Assembly: GCA_027068075.1 (NCBI GenBank)
Contig: JAMOUJ010000006.1
Location: 154,706 to 218,705, forward strand
DNA length: 64,000 bases
Reading direction: 5' to 3'
From: Candidatus Aminicenantota bacterium
GTDB taxonomy: Bacteria > Acidobacteriota > Aminicenantia > S016-38
Under the pieces are notes generated by a model. That model had not been told where the DNA came from. It searched no databases and saw nothing but the letters and a program-made list of their open reading frames with translations. The translations under genes and the position numbers were made by a program. Within the stretch, counting starts at the first letter, position 1. Each line of letters starts with the position of its first letter. Shown in pieces: positions 15,445 through 23,132 of this stretch.

Positions 15445-16439
15445 AACAAACTCTGGGTGGGGGAAAAGAGGGAGCGGGCTTTCTCGGTGGCCACCCTTCC
15501 CCTGGGGGTGCGGGCTAAAAAGCCCTTCTGAATGAGGTAGGGTTCGTGTATTTCCTCTATGGTTTCGGTCTCTTCCTTCAGGGCGGCCGCCAGGGTTTTA
15601 AGGCCCACGGGTCCCCCTCCGAATTCTTGGATAAGCATCCTCAGAAGACGCCTTTCCAGTTCGTCCAGGCCGTAGCGGTCTATCCTCAGCCTTTCCAGGG
15701 CCGAGCGGGCTATTTCTCCGGTTATGCGGCCGTCGCCTTCCACCTGGGCAAAGTCCCTTATCCTCTTCACCAAGCGGTTGGCTATCCTGGGGGTTCCCCG
15801 GCTCCTTCGGGCTATTTCTGCCCGGGCTTCTTTATCTATTTCTATATCCAGGATGCGGCATGTTCTCTGGATTATTTCCTCCATTTCTTCGTCGGGGTAG
15901 AAGTCTATTCTTTCTATTATGCCAAAGCGGCTTCTGAGGGGTGGGGTAAGGCGGGCGAATCTGGTGGTGGCCCCCACTAAGGTGAATCTGGCCAGGTTTA
16001 TCCTCAGGTCCCTGGCGCCGGCACCCTTTCCCACCACGATGTCCAGGGCGAAGTCCTCCATGGCGGCGTAAAGAACCTCCTCCACCGATGGGTGAAGTCT
16101 GTGGATCTCGTCTATGAAAAGGATGTCTCCGTCTTCCAAACTTGATAGGATGGAGGCCAGGTCCCCCGGCCTTTCTATGGCAGGACCGGAGGATATACGG
16201 AGCCTTCCTCCCATTTCCCTGGCAATTATCATGGCTAAGGTGGTCTTTCCAAGCCCCGCCGGTCCGTGGAGGAGAACATGGTCCAGGCTTTCTCCCCTCT
16301 CCCGGGCAGCGTATACGAAGACCTTCAGGTTGGAGACCACCCTCCGCTGGCCGACGAACTCGCTGAAGGTCCTGGGCCGCAGGTTTTTCTCAAAGTTTTC
16401 TTCGCCCGTGAGCCTTCTGGGGGAAAGGATGTCGCTCAT
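15441..16439 (-). CDS. ruvB: Holliday junction branch-migration ATPase RuvB
   Basis: Hexameric AAA+ motor that drives branch migration of Holliday junctions with RuvA. 332 residues, typical length. N-terminal RPRTFSEFVGQ, Walker A GPAGLGKTT (about 59-67), Walker B ILFIDEIHRL (about 104-113), VGATTRFARLTPPLRSRFG with sensor 1 and arginine finger, and the C-terminal winged helix ending in RTPRGRVATEKA. ATG overlaps the ruvA stop (ATGA). It is the last gene of yebC-ruvC-ruvA-ruvB. Confidence 0.97.
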   Translation of the reverse strand: MSDILSPRRLTGEENFEKNLRPRTFSEFVGQRRVVSNLKVFVYAARERGESLDHVLLHGPAGLGKTTLAMIIAREMGGRLRISSGPAIERPGDLASILSSLEDGDILFIDEIHRLHPSVEEVLYAAMEDFALDIVVGKGAGARDLRINLARFTLVGATTRFARLTPPLRSRFGIIERIDFYPDEEMEEIIQRTCRILDIEIDKEARAEIARRSRGTPRIANRLVKRIRDFAQVEGDGRITGEIARSALERLRIDRYGLDELERRLLRMLIQEFGGGPVGLKTLAAALKEETETIEEIHEPYLIQKGFLARTPRGRVATEKARSLFSPTQSLF

Positions 16440-16984
16440 CCCAGCCTCCTCAGGGCTTCCTTTACCGCCTCTTCTAAGGGGAGGTTCTTCCGGCTGACTT
16501 CCCTCACCACATCCTCCACCTCAGCCCTTTTAAACCCCAGGGATTGAAGGGCCCGCAGAAGGTCCCCCTCCACGGTTTGTCCCCTGGAGGGAAGTGCGTT
16601 TTTCATCTCCAGGATAATCCTGGAGGCCCCCTTTTTGCCTATTCCCGGGACCCGGCTTATGGCCTTTACATCCTCCTCCTCCAGGGCCCGGAGGAATCCT
16701 TCGGCCCCCAGGGTGGAAAGAACCCCCAGGGCGGTTTTGGGGCCTATGCCGGAGATTTTCAAAAGGGCCCTGAAAATTCCCTTTTCCTCCAGGGTGGCAA
16801 AGCCGTAAAGCCCCACTTCGTCTTCCCTTTGATAATAGACGGTGTGGAGCAGGACTTCCTCCCCCGGGGGGCAGGAGGCGTAGAGGGATGTGGGCACCAG
16901 GACTTCGTATCCCACGCCGCACACCTCCACCACTAAGGCACCCCCTTCCTTTTCCACCACCTTTCCTTTAAGTCTTCCGATCAT
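16436..16984 (-). CDS. ruvA: Holliday junction DNA-binding protein RuvA
   Basis: Tetrameric junction-binding subunit of the RuvAB machine. 182 residues: N-terminal OB fold ([28 protein letters not shown]), two helix-hairpin-helix motifs (LLKISGIGPKTALGVLS and ISRVPGIGKKGASRIILEMK) and a short C-terminal domain III that would contact RuvB (LQSLGFKRAEVEDVVR). Start ATG overlaps ruvC by 17 nt. Confidence 0.96.
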   Translation of the reverse strand: MIGRLKGKVVEKEGGALVVEVCGVGYEVLVPTSLYASCPPGEEVLLHTVYYQREDEVGLYGFATLEEKGIFRALLKISGIGPKTALGVLSTLGAEGFLRALEEEDVKAISRVPGIGKKGASRIILEMKNALPSRGQTVEGDLLRALQSLGFKRAEVEDVVREVSRKNLPLEEAVKEALRRLG

Positions 16985-17435
16985 TTTTCCTCAGCAGAAG
17001 GTGGGCGAAGGCCACGGCCACCGCATCGGCTTCGTCGTAGGTCTCCACGGAGGAGAAAATCCTTCTCACGAAGTTTCTCACCTCTTCCTTGGAGGCGTTT
17101 CCACGGCCGGTTATGGCTTTTTTTACCGTCCGGGGTCTGTATTCGTAGATGGGGATGGAGTTCAGGCATGCGGCGTACATGATGGCCCCCTTCAGATGGG
17201 CCAGTTTTATGGCGGATTGGGGGTTGGCTCCGGCAAAGGGGGATTCTACGGCTATCTCGTGGGGAGAGAATTCCCGGATTTTCTCCGCTACAAATTCCGC
17301 CCCCTGACAAACTCTTTTTTCCCAGGGGCCTTTTCCCCTGAATTTTCCCCAGGCCTTCAGTTCCTCTTCTTCCAGCAGGGCATATCCCATGACGGTAAGC
17401 CCCGGGTCTATTCCCAGAATCCTCAGCCGGCGAAT
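16968..17435 (-). CDS. ruvC: Holliday junction resolvase RuvC, non-canonical start codon
   Basis: Endonuclease that resolves Holliday junctions. The first ATG in frame (17390) would begin at [10 protein letters not shown] and lose the catalytic aspartate of the invariant first strand. The frame upstream reads [14 protein letters not shown], which restores it, but contains no ATG, GTG or TTG before the region runs into yebC. Two starts are possible: ATT at 17435, with GGAGGAG about 8 nt upstream, or CTG at 17426, forming a CTGA overlap with the yebC stop. I use ATT because of the SD spacing. With it the protein has 155 residues with catalytic Asp10, Glu in AVESPF and the late [12 protein letters not shown]. 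Confidence 0.85.
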   Translation of the reverse strand: MRRLRILGIDPGLTVMGYALLEEEELKAWGKFRGKGPWEKRVCQGAEFVAEKIREFSPHEIAVESPFAGANPQSAIKLAHLKGAIMYAACLNSIPIYEYRPRTVKKAITGRGNASKEEVRNFVRRIFSSVETYDEADAVAVAFAHLLLRKNDRKT

Positions 17436-18175
17436 TTTTCTATCTCCTCCTCGGAGATGTCAAAATTGGCCCACACATGCTGGACATCGTCGTGGTCTTC
17501 CAGTTCTTCCATGAGTTTCAGCATCTGTTCCGCCTGTTTTCCCTCCAGTTTTACATAGGTGTCCGGGATCATGCCCAGTTCCTTGGTGGTAATTTCTATC
17601 CCCTTTTCCTCCAGGGCCTTTACCACATTGAAGAGGTCCTCCGGGGCGGTAAGGATCACGAAGTTGCTCTCGTCTATCTTCACATCCTCGGCCCCTGCAT
17701 CCACCGCTATGTCAAAGAGTTCCTCTTCGTCCGGGGCCTTGGATTTCTCTATGACTATGTATCCCTTTCTCTTGAACATCCAGGCCACGCATCCGCTCTC
17801 TCCCAGGCTTCCCCCGTGTTTTGAGAAGATTCTTCTTATCTCGGAGGCGGTGCGGTTCCTGTTGTCCGTGGCGGCTTCCACGAAGACCGCAACCCCTCCG
17901 GGTCCGTAGCCCTCGTAGGTGACTTCCTCAAATTTTTCGCCTTCCAGTTCGCCGGTGCCTTTTTTTATGGCCCTTTCTATGTTGTCCTTGGGCATGTTGG
18001 CGTCCCGGGCGGCTTCTATGGCCTTCCTGAGCCTGGGATTTTTCTCCGGGTCGCCCCCGCCCATTTTAGCGGCCACTATTATTTCCCTTATCAGTTTGGT
18101 GAAAAGTTTCCCCCTCCTTGCGTCAACTACGGCCTTTTTGTGCCTTATTGAATGCCATTTAGAGTGTCCGGACAT
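17423..18175 (-). CDS. YebC/PmpR family protein
   Basis: 250 residues matching the YebC family: [23 protein letters not shown] at the N-terminus, [14 protein letters not shown], then [23 protein letters not shown]. Family members are described as DNA-binding regulators or as translation factors that relieve ribosome stalling at proline-rich stretches; which applies here is open. Its place at the head of the ruvCAB genes is a common bacterial arrangement. A purine-rich GGGGG stretch precedes the ATG. Confidence 0.95.
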   Translation of the reverse strand: MSGHSKWHSIRHKKAVVDARRGKLFTKLIREIIVAAKMGGGDPEKNPRLRKAIEAARDANMPKDNIERAIKKGTGELEGEKFEEVTYEGYGPGGVAVFVEAATDNRNRTASEIRRIFSKHGGSLGESGCVAWMFKRKGYIVIEKSKAPDEEELFDIAVDAGAEDVKIDESNFVILTAPEDLFNVVKALEEKGIEITTKELGMIPDTYVKLEGKQAEQMLKLMEELEDHDDVQHVWANFDISEEEIEKFAG

Positions 18176-18229
18176 CTTACCCCCTTATGTTTTTTTCCAA
18201 TTAAATTTTAAACCACCTTCCCCGGGGTT

Positions 18230-19915
18230 TCAACCTTTGAGCATGGGGATTTTAACCCCGGCTTTTTTAGCGAATTCAATGGCTTCTTCGTAGCCGGCGT
18301 CTGCATGGCGGGCGATGCCGGTTCCTGGATCGTTGGTCAAAACCCTCTTCAGCCTCACATCCATCATTTCGGTGCCGTCGGCCACTATGACCTGGCCGGC
18401 GTGGAGGGAGTAGCCAATGCCAACTCCTCCTCCGTGGTGGAAACTCACCCAGGAGGCGCCGCTCACTGCATTGAGGGCAAAGTTAAGCAGGGGCCAGTCG
18501 GCTATGGCGTCGGAGCCGTCCTTCATGGCTTCGGTTTCCCGGTTGGGAGAGGCCACGGAGCCGGTGTCCAGGTGGTCCCTTCCTATGACGATGGGGGCTT
18601 TGACCTTTCCTTCCCTGACCAGGCGGTTGAAGAGGAGTCCGGCCCTGTCCCTTTCGCCGTAGCCCAGCCAGCATATCCTGGCGGGAAGCCCCTGGAAGGC
18701 CACCCTTTCCCGGGCCAGGCGGAGCCATCTCACCAGGTGCTCCTTTTCCGGGAAGAGTTTTATGAGTTCCTCGTCAATGGTGTAGATGTCCTCGGGGTCT
18801 CCGGAGAGGGCCGCCCAGCGGAAGGGGCCCTGTCCTTCACAGAAAAGGGACCTTATGTAGGCCGGGACGAAGCCCGGGTATTTCCAGGTTCCGTCGGGAT
18901 TTTTGACCTCCTCCTCCTTTACGAAGCCCCCGGCCAGGGCGTTTCCCCTGAGGTTGTTTCCGTAGTCAAAGGTCTCGGCGCCGCGGTTCTGAAGTTCTAT
19001 CATCAGCCTCACATGTCGGGCCATGGTTTTGTAGGAGCGGCGTAGGTATTCCTGGGGGGCCCTTTTCCTGAGTTCCAGGGCTTCCTCGTAGGATAGTCCC
19101 TCGGGTATGTATCCGTTGAGGGGGTCGTGGGCGGAGGTCTGGTCGGTGAGGAGGTCCGGGGTTATTCCCCGATCCACCAGCCTCTGGAGAAGGTCCACCA
19201 CATTGCCAATCCAGACTATGCTGCGGGCGATGCCCTTTTCTTTGTATTCCAGGGCCCTGTCTATGGCCGCATCCAGGTCGTGTTCTATCTCGTCCAGGTA
19301 CCTGGTGCGGAGTCTCTTTTTAGCCCTTTCCTCCACCACCTCCGCCGCCAGGTAGGTGGCGTTGTTCATGGTGGCGGCCAGGGGCTGGGCTCCGCTCATG
19401 CCGCCGCATCCACCCGAAACGATGAGTTTGCCCCGCAGGTCGTTGAGGCCAAATCTTTTTCGCCCGGCGGCGGCAAAGGTCTCGTAGGTTCCTTGGAGAA
19501 TCCCCTGGGTGCCAATGTAGATCCAGGACCCGGCGGTCATCTGTCCGTACATGATGAGCCCCAGTTTTTCCAGGTGGTTGAAGTACTCCCAGGTGGCCCA
19601 TTTGGGCACTAAGTTGGAGTTGGCGATGATAACCCTGGGGGCCCATTCGTGGGTTCTGAAAACGCCCACCGGCTTTCCGGACTGGACCAGAAGGGTCTCG
19701 TCGTTGTCCATGTTCCTTAAGGTTTCTATTATGGCCCAGACCGCCTCCCAACTGCGGGCGGCCTTTCCCGTTCCTCCGTAAACTATGAGGTTTTCCGGGT
19801 CTTCGGCCACCTCCGGGTCCAGGTTGTTCAAAAGCATCCTTATGGCCGCTTCCTGGTGCCAACTTTTGGCCGAAAGTTTATTGCCCCGGGGGGCTTTTAC
19901 GGGTTTATATTCCAT
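18230..19915 (-). CDS. hutU: Urocanate hydratase
   Basis: Second step of histidine degradation, urocanate to 4-imidazolone-5-propanoate, with tightly bound NAD+. 561 residues, full length. Landmarks include [26 protein letters not shown] near the start, [14 protein letters not shown] for NAD binding, [13 protein letters not shown], and [17 protein letters not shown] around the active-site region, then [16 protein letters not shown] [18 protein letters not shown]. No hutH, hutI or formiminotransferase is beside it, so the pathway partners must lie elsewhere. It fits an amino-acid-fermenting lifestyle. SD AAAGGAGGTGAGCC precedes the ATG. Confidence 0.96.
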   Translation of the reverse strand: MEYKPVKAPRGNKLSAKSWHQEAAIRMLLNNLDPEVAEDPENLIVYGGTGKAARSWEAVWAIIETLRNMDNDETLLVQSGKPVGVFRTHEWAPRVIIANSNLVPKWATWEYFNHLEKLGLIMYGQMTAGSWIYIGTQGILQGTYETFAAAGRKRFGLNDLRGKLIVSGGCGGMSGAQPLAATMNNATYLAAEVVEERAKKRLRTRYLDEIEHDLDAAIDRALEYKEKGIARSIVWIGNVVDLLQRLVDRGITPDLLTDQTSAHDPLNGYIPEGLSYEEALELRKRAPQEYLRRSYKTMARHVRLMIELQNRGAETFDYGNNLRGNALAGGFVKEEEVKNPDGTWKYPGFVPAYIRSLFCEGQGPFRWAALSGDPEDIYTIDEELIKLFPEKEHLVRWLRLARERVAFQGLPARICWLGYGERDRAGLLFNRLVREGKVKAPIVIGRDHLDTGSVASPNRETEAMKDGSDAIADWPLLNFALNAVSGASWVSFHHGGGVGIGYSLHAGQVIVADGTEMMDVRLKRVLTNDPGTGIARHADAGYEEAIEFAKKAGVKIPMLKG

Positions 19916-19928
19916 GGCTCACCTCCTT

Positions 19929-20402
19929 TCAATAATCGTGGGGGATGCCCCGAAGGTGCAGGATGAGGTGCTCCCTGTCGGAAAGGTCCTCGGCCCACCC
20001 CAGATTGGCATCCTCCTTGGAATCAAGATATTTCACATAGGGTTTTATGTCCAGAAGCGGGGTTCCATCTATGGCGTCTATGGAGGAAGTTCTAAGTCTG
20101 TTGCCCTCCACGGCGTAAAGCCTTACCACGCTGAGGCCTATGGGGTTAGGCCTCCGTGGTGAGCGGGATGCAAAGACCCCCACCTTGATGCCTTCGGCCC
20201 ACGGGGGTTCAGTCTCCAGGGAATAATCCTCCACCCGGTCCATCCAGAAGAGAACATAGATGTAGCGGAAGGTCTCAAGGCCCTTTAGCCCCTCCTGAAA
20301 TTCCGGATAAACCTCCAGGAGGCATTCTCCATCCTCCACGGGTTGGCGTGGGGCCTTCCATTTGTAGGGGGTTCTTATGACCCCTATTTTTTTGAGGGCC
20401 AT
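19929..20402 (-). CDS. trmO: tRNA (N6-threonylcarbamoyladenosine-N6)-methyltransferase TrmO-like
   Basis: TsaA/VirR/TrmO family beta-barrel methyltransferase, which in E. coli makes m6t6A37 in tRNA-Thr. 157 residues from the chosen start. Conserved segments: IGVIRTPYKWK, VLFWMDR, GVFASRSPRRPNPIGLSVVRL, DAIDGTPLLDIKPYVKYLD. The frame runs on to 20432, but ATG at 20402 is favoured: it overlaps the lepB stop as TGATG and places the conserved IGVIRTP at residue 5. Its operon partner is lepB. Confidence 0.9.
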   Translation of the reverse strand: MALKKIGVIRTPYKWKAPRQPVEDGECLLEVYPEFQEGLKGLETFRYIYVLFWMDRVEDYSLETEPPWAEGIKVGVFASRSPRRPNPIGLSVVRLYAVEGNRLRTSSIDAIDGTPLLDIKPYVKYLDSKEDANLGWAEDLSDREHLILHLRGIPHDY

Positions 20403-21052
20403 CAATGGGGTACGGTGAGGATCCTTTTCCATCTCGTCCTGAAGGGTATTTCAAAGATGGATTTTACCACCCCCCAGACCCAGTGGAATATGGTGGGATA
20501 GGAGTATTCCCTGGTGGAGGCCTTTATGCTCCAGTAAATTACCCAGGGCCTTCCCCTCAGGTGATTCATGGGAAGAAAGCCCCAGAAGCGGGAGTCGTAG
20601 GAGTTGTTTCTGTTGTCCCCCATGACGAAGAGGTGGTTCTGGGGAACCACCACCGGCCCGAAGTCAGGCGGTATGTAGGGGGTGGGTTTAAACTTTACAT
20701 AGGGACCATCTATCATCTTCCCGTTTACATAGGCGTGGCCGTCCTTCACCTCCACTATGTCCCCGGGCAATCCTATCACCCTTTTCACATAGTCAAACCG
20801 CGGGTCCTTGGGAAATTTGAAGACCACTATGTCCCCCCTCTTGACCTTTCCTACGGGGAGAATAAACTCCTCCAGTTTTGTGGAGCAGGGGGCGTAGTAG
20901 AGTTTGTTGACCAGGAGATGGTCCCCTATGAGCAGGGTGTCCTCCATGGAGGAGGTGGGGACCACGAAGGCCTGAACCACGAAGGCCTGGACGAAGAACA
21001 CGAAGAGAAGCGTGTCGGCGGCAATTTCCAGATATCTGGAAAATTTTTTCAT
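20402..21052 (-). CDS. lepB: Signal peptidase I
   Basis: Membrane protease that removes signal peptides from exported proteins. 216 residues: one N-terminal transmembrane helix (about 10-30), then the catalytic Ser36 in VPTSSMEDTLL, the general base Lys90 in RFDYVKRVIGLPGD, and the MGDNRNNSYDSRFWG box. The helix holds a perfect short internal duplication, VQAFVVQAFVV. The mRNA is predicted to be leaderless (see promoter). Clients in this window include the M14 peptidase and the FecR-domain protein. Confidence 0.96.
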   Translation of the reverse strand: MKKFSRYLEIAADTLLFVFFVQAFVVQAFVVPTSSMEDTLLIGDHLLVNKLYYAPCSTKLEEFILPVGKVKRGDIVVFKFPKDPRFDYVKRVIGLPGDIVEVKDGHAYVNGKMIDGPYVKFKPTPYIPPDFGPVVVPQNHLFVMGDNRNNSYDSRFWGFLPMNHLRGRPWVIYWSIKASTREYSYPTIFHWVWGVVKSIFEIPFRTRWKRILTVPH

Positions 21053-21058
21053 GGGGGA

Positions 21059-21102
21059 AGTATATCACCGCCCTTTAAAGGTAGTCAATAAAGGGCGGTG
21101 AT
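21059..21102 (-). promoter_or_regulatory. lepB promoter nested in a 14-bp hairpin
   Basis: On the minus strand TTGACT (21083-21088) and TATACT (21059-21064) are 18 bp apart, and the -10 ends 6 nt before the lepB ATG. The same bases form a perfect inverted repeat, ATCACCGCCCTTTA (21064-21077) / TAAAGGGCGGTGAT (21089-21102), with the -35 in its 11-nt loop. The hairpin also follows the stop of the upstream outer-membrane gene and may end that operon, though no U-run follows. Confidence 0.65.
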
Positions 21103-21114
21103 GAGAAGAAGGGT

Positions 21115-22347
21115 TCAGAAACTATATCGTATCTTGGTGTAAACCATGTCGTTGTCGTGAAACTGACCGAACATTCCCTTGCTGCCGGTGAAAATGTTAA
21201 CTCCTATCTGGATGTCAAACCCGTCGGCGAAACTGTAGGTTATTTTTGGCCTGATGAGGGCGTCTCCGTCTGTAAGGCCTATGTAAGAGAAAAACTCTAC
21301 GGTGAGGGTATCGTTGAGGTATTTGTTGGTAATAAGAACGGTCATCATGTTGTGCCGCTCCGGGTCTACAAGAGTAGGCTGATAGTCAAATATCCACCGC
21401 TGAACGAACTGAAAACTCACTCTGGCGCCCAGAAGGGAGGTATCCGCTCCGATTAGGTAGTGCATGTAGTTTTTTTCTATTACACCTTCCGCCACGGTGG
21501 GATCAGTGGTTCTGAAGTATTTTCCGATGTAATAGGCCGCTTCTCCCCTGAGGACCACGCCCTTTACAGTGGTGCTGAAACTTCCTCCGAAGAGGGTCAG
21601 TCTGTCGTATTGGGGGATTATGGTGATGGAGACGGGCAGGTGGGTTAGCGGGTCTATTTCCCTTTCCAGGAAGGGAACGGGCCGGCTGTCCCAGGTGTAT
21701 CCCGCCATTATCTCAAAGTCTATAGGGCCCGTCAGAGTTGAGATTTTTCCAAAGTATTCGCTGTTTTTTAGGTTGAATTCCATGTCCATTCTGGAAAGAT
21801 CAAATTTTGCGTTGGGGGGAAGGTCCATTCGGGGTTTCCAGATGGAGCCCTCCGGAGGAAATTTGTCCGGTGTAAATACGGGAACCCACACTAACTCCAC
21901 CGTGCTGTCGCCCAGGTAGTAGTCCAGTTTTGCGGCGGTGATTCCCATTCTTATTTCGTCAAAATCCCTGAGCAGAAATTCCGAAAGGTCTTTGGGGGAG
22001 ATGACATCGGTTATGAACACTCCGTCGGCCTTTCCCCATATTATCTGCTGTTTCCCTATTCTTATGTCCATGGAGTTAAAGTACAGGTCCAGGTAAGCCT
22101 CCCGCAGGTTAAATTCTAAGCCTCTGTCGTAGTACTGATAAACATAGGGGTTTACTTTAAGGGCCGCTTTATCGCTCTTCAATTCAAAGTTCAAATTGAG
22201 GGTGTTTTGGACGATGGAAAAGTCGTAGTCTCCGTGAAGAAGAACTCCTGTGTAGTTTCTTACATAACCGGTGATTTCCAGATCGCCCCCGAAGACAGGC
22301 GCCAGCATCACAAAGACAAAGAGAAAGGATATGAGGAATTTTCTCAT
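21115..22347 (-). CDS. Predicted outer-membrane beta-barrel protein (DUF1302-like)
   Basis: 410 residues. An N-terminal signal peptide (MRKFLISFLFVFVMLAPVFGG) is followed by alternating short amphipathic strands and turns and ends in an aromatic residue after a last strand (YTKIRYSF), the usual outer-membrane sorting end. The DIRIGKQQIIWGKADGVFITDVISP segment resembles DUF1302/porin-like proteins, which often travel with an MMPL pump and a lipoprotein-sorting-like protein, as here. It could be the outer-membrane end of that export system. It overlaps the previous stop by 4 nt, so it is co-translated with it. Confidence 0.65.
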   Translation of the reverse strand: MRKFLISFLFVFVMLAPVFGGDLEITGYVRNYTGVLLHGDYDFSIVQNTLNLNFELKSDKAALKVNPYVYQYYDRGLEFNLREAYLDLYFNSMDIRIGKQQIIWGKADGVFITDVISPKDLSEFLLRDFDEIRMGITAAKLDYYLGDSTVELVWVPVFTPDKFPPEGSIWKPRMDLPPNAKFDLSRMDMEFNLKNSEYFGKISTLTGPIDFEIMAGYTWDSRPVPFLEREIDPLTHLPVSITIIPQYDRLTLFGGSFSTTVKGVVLRGEAAYYIGKYFRTTDPTVAEGVIEKNYMHYLIGADTSLLGARVSFQFVQRWIFDYQPTLVDPERHNMMTVLITNKYLNDTLTVEFFSYIGLTDGDALIRPKITYSFADGFDIQIGVNIFTGSKGMFGQFHDNDMVYTKIRYSF

Positions 22348-23132
22348 CTTATCCCTCTTTTCATCATCCTTTCGGTGAACATCCTGTCGGGGATTCCGAT
22401 GTCAACCTTTATATTGCGAAGTTCCATAATGGTGGTGTGGTTCTTCTGGACATTGTGCATCTTTACCCTGGTGAGCATCCAGTAGCCCTTTATGTTGTCG
22501 TATTTCTCCACGGTAAGTTCCTTAAGGAATTCTCCGTCCTCGTCGTAAAATTTCCGTTTCAGCCCTATCCACTTTCCCTTGACCACCCAGGTTATGGTTT
22601 TAGAATACATGTAATCGGGGTCCCTGGGGGTGCTCTCTATTACATAACAATCTTCACCGTTTAGCTTTTCTTCCCGGAGAATCTTGTGGTTGTCTTCTTC
22701 GGGAAGACGGTTCCCGAGATCGTCGTATGTGAAGTCGGAGCCCATGAAATAATCGCTTTTATCCTCGCTGGAAATCCTCTTTATCTTCTTCAGGGCCGGG
22801 AGGTAGATCCACTGATCGTCGTCCTTGTTGGGATCGTCGTAACTCCAGTTCATAAAGGATGTGTTGCGGACATCCGCCGGGGCAAGGAAGAACATTATTT
22901 TCTTCTCCACCTTTCCGTAGTCCTTGACGAACTGCTTGATTTTTCTCACCCTTTTGTCCCCGCTGGAGTTTATCAGGATCATTATCAGGTCCGCCTCCAT
23001 ATCTTTGGGTGCTGGTCTGTAGTAAACCTTTTTCATAACATCCAGGCCGGTGAGTTTTTCGCCTGCCGTCAAGACAGTGAGACCCAGGAAAAATCCGATT
23101 AATGCGAAGGTCGTAATAGTTTTTAACTTCAT
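22344..23132 (-). CDS. Outer membrane lipoprotein-sorting (LolA-like) protein
   Basis: 262 residues with a signal peptide (about 1-24) and an open beta-barrel of the LolA/LolB-like superfamily. The YRPAPKDMEADLIMILINSSGDKRVRKI opening, NWSYDDPNKDDDQWIYLPALKKIKRIS and MGSDFTYDDLG are typical of the pfam17131 type that partners RND/MMPL exporters, as distinct from housekeeping LolA. It probably carries a hydrophobic ligand through the periplasm between the pump and the outer membrane. Its start and stop overlap both neighbours by 4 nt. Confidence 0.85.
   Translation of the reverse strand: MKLKTITTFALIGFFLGLTVLTAGEKLTGLDVMKKVYYRPAPKDMEADLIMILINSSGDKRVRKIKQFVKDYGKVEKKIMFFLAPADVRNTSFMNWSYDDPNKDDDQWIYLPALKKIKRISSEDKSDYFMGSDFTYDDLGNRLPEEDNHKILREEKLNGEDCYVIESTPRDPDYMYSKTITWVVKGKWIGLKRKFYDEDGEFLKELTVEKYDNIKGYWMLTRVKMHNVQKNHTTIMELRNIKVDIGIPDRMFTERMMKRGIR

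Noticed and set aside
20403..20432. Earlier start for trmO
   Set aside because: It would lie within lepB and add ten residues not seen in the family; ATG 20402 overlaps the lepB stop as TGATG.
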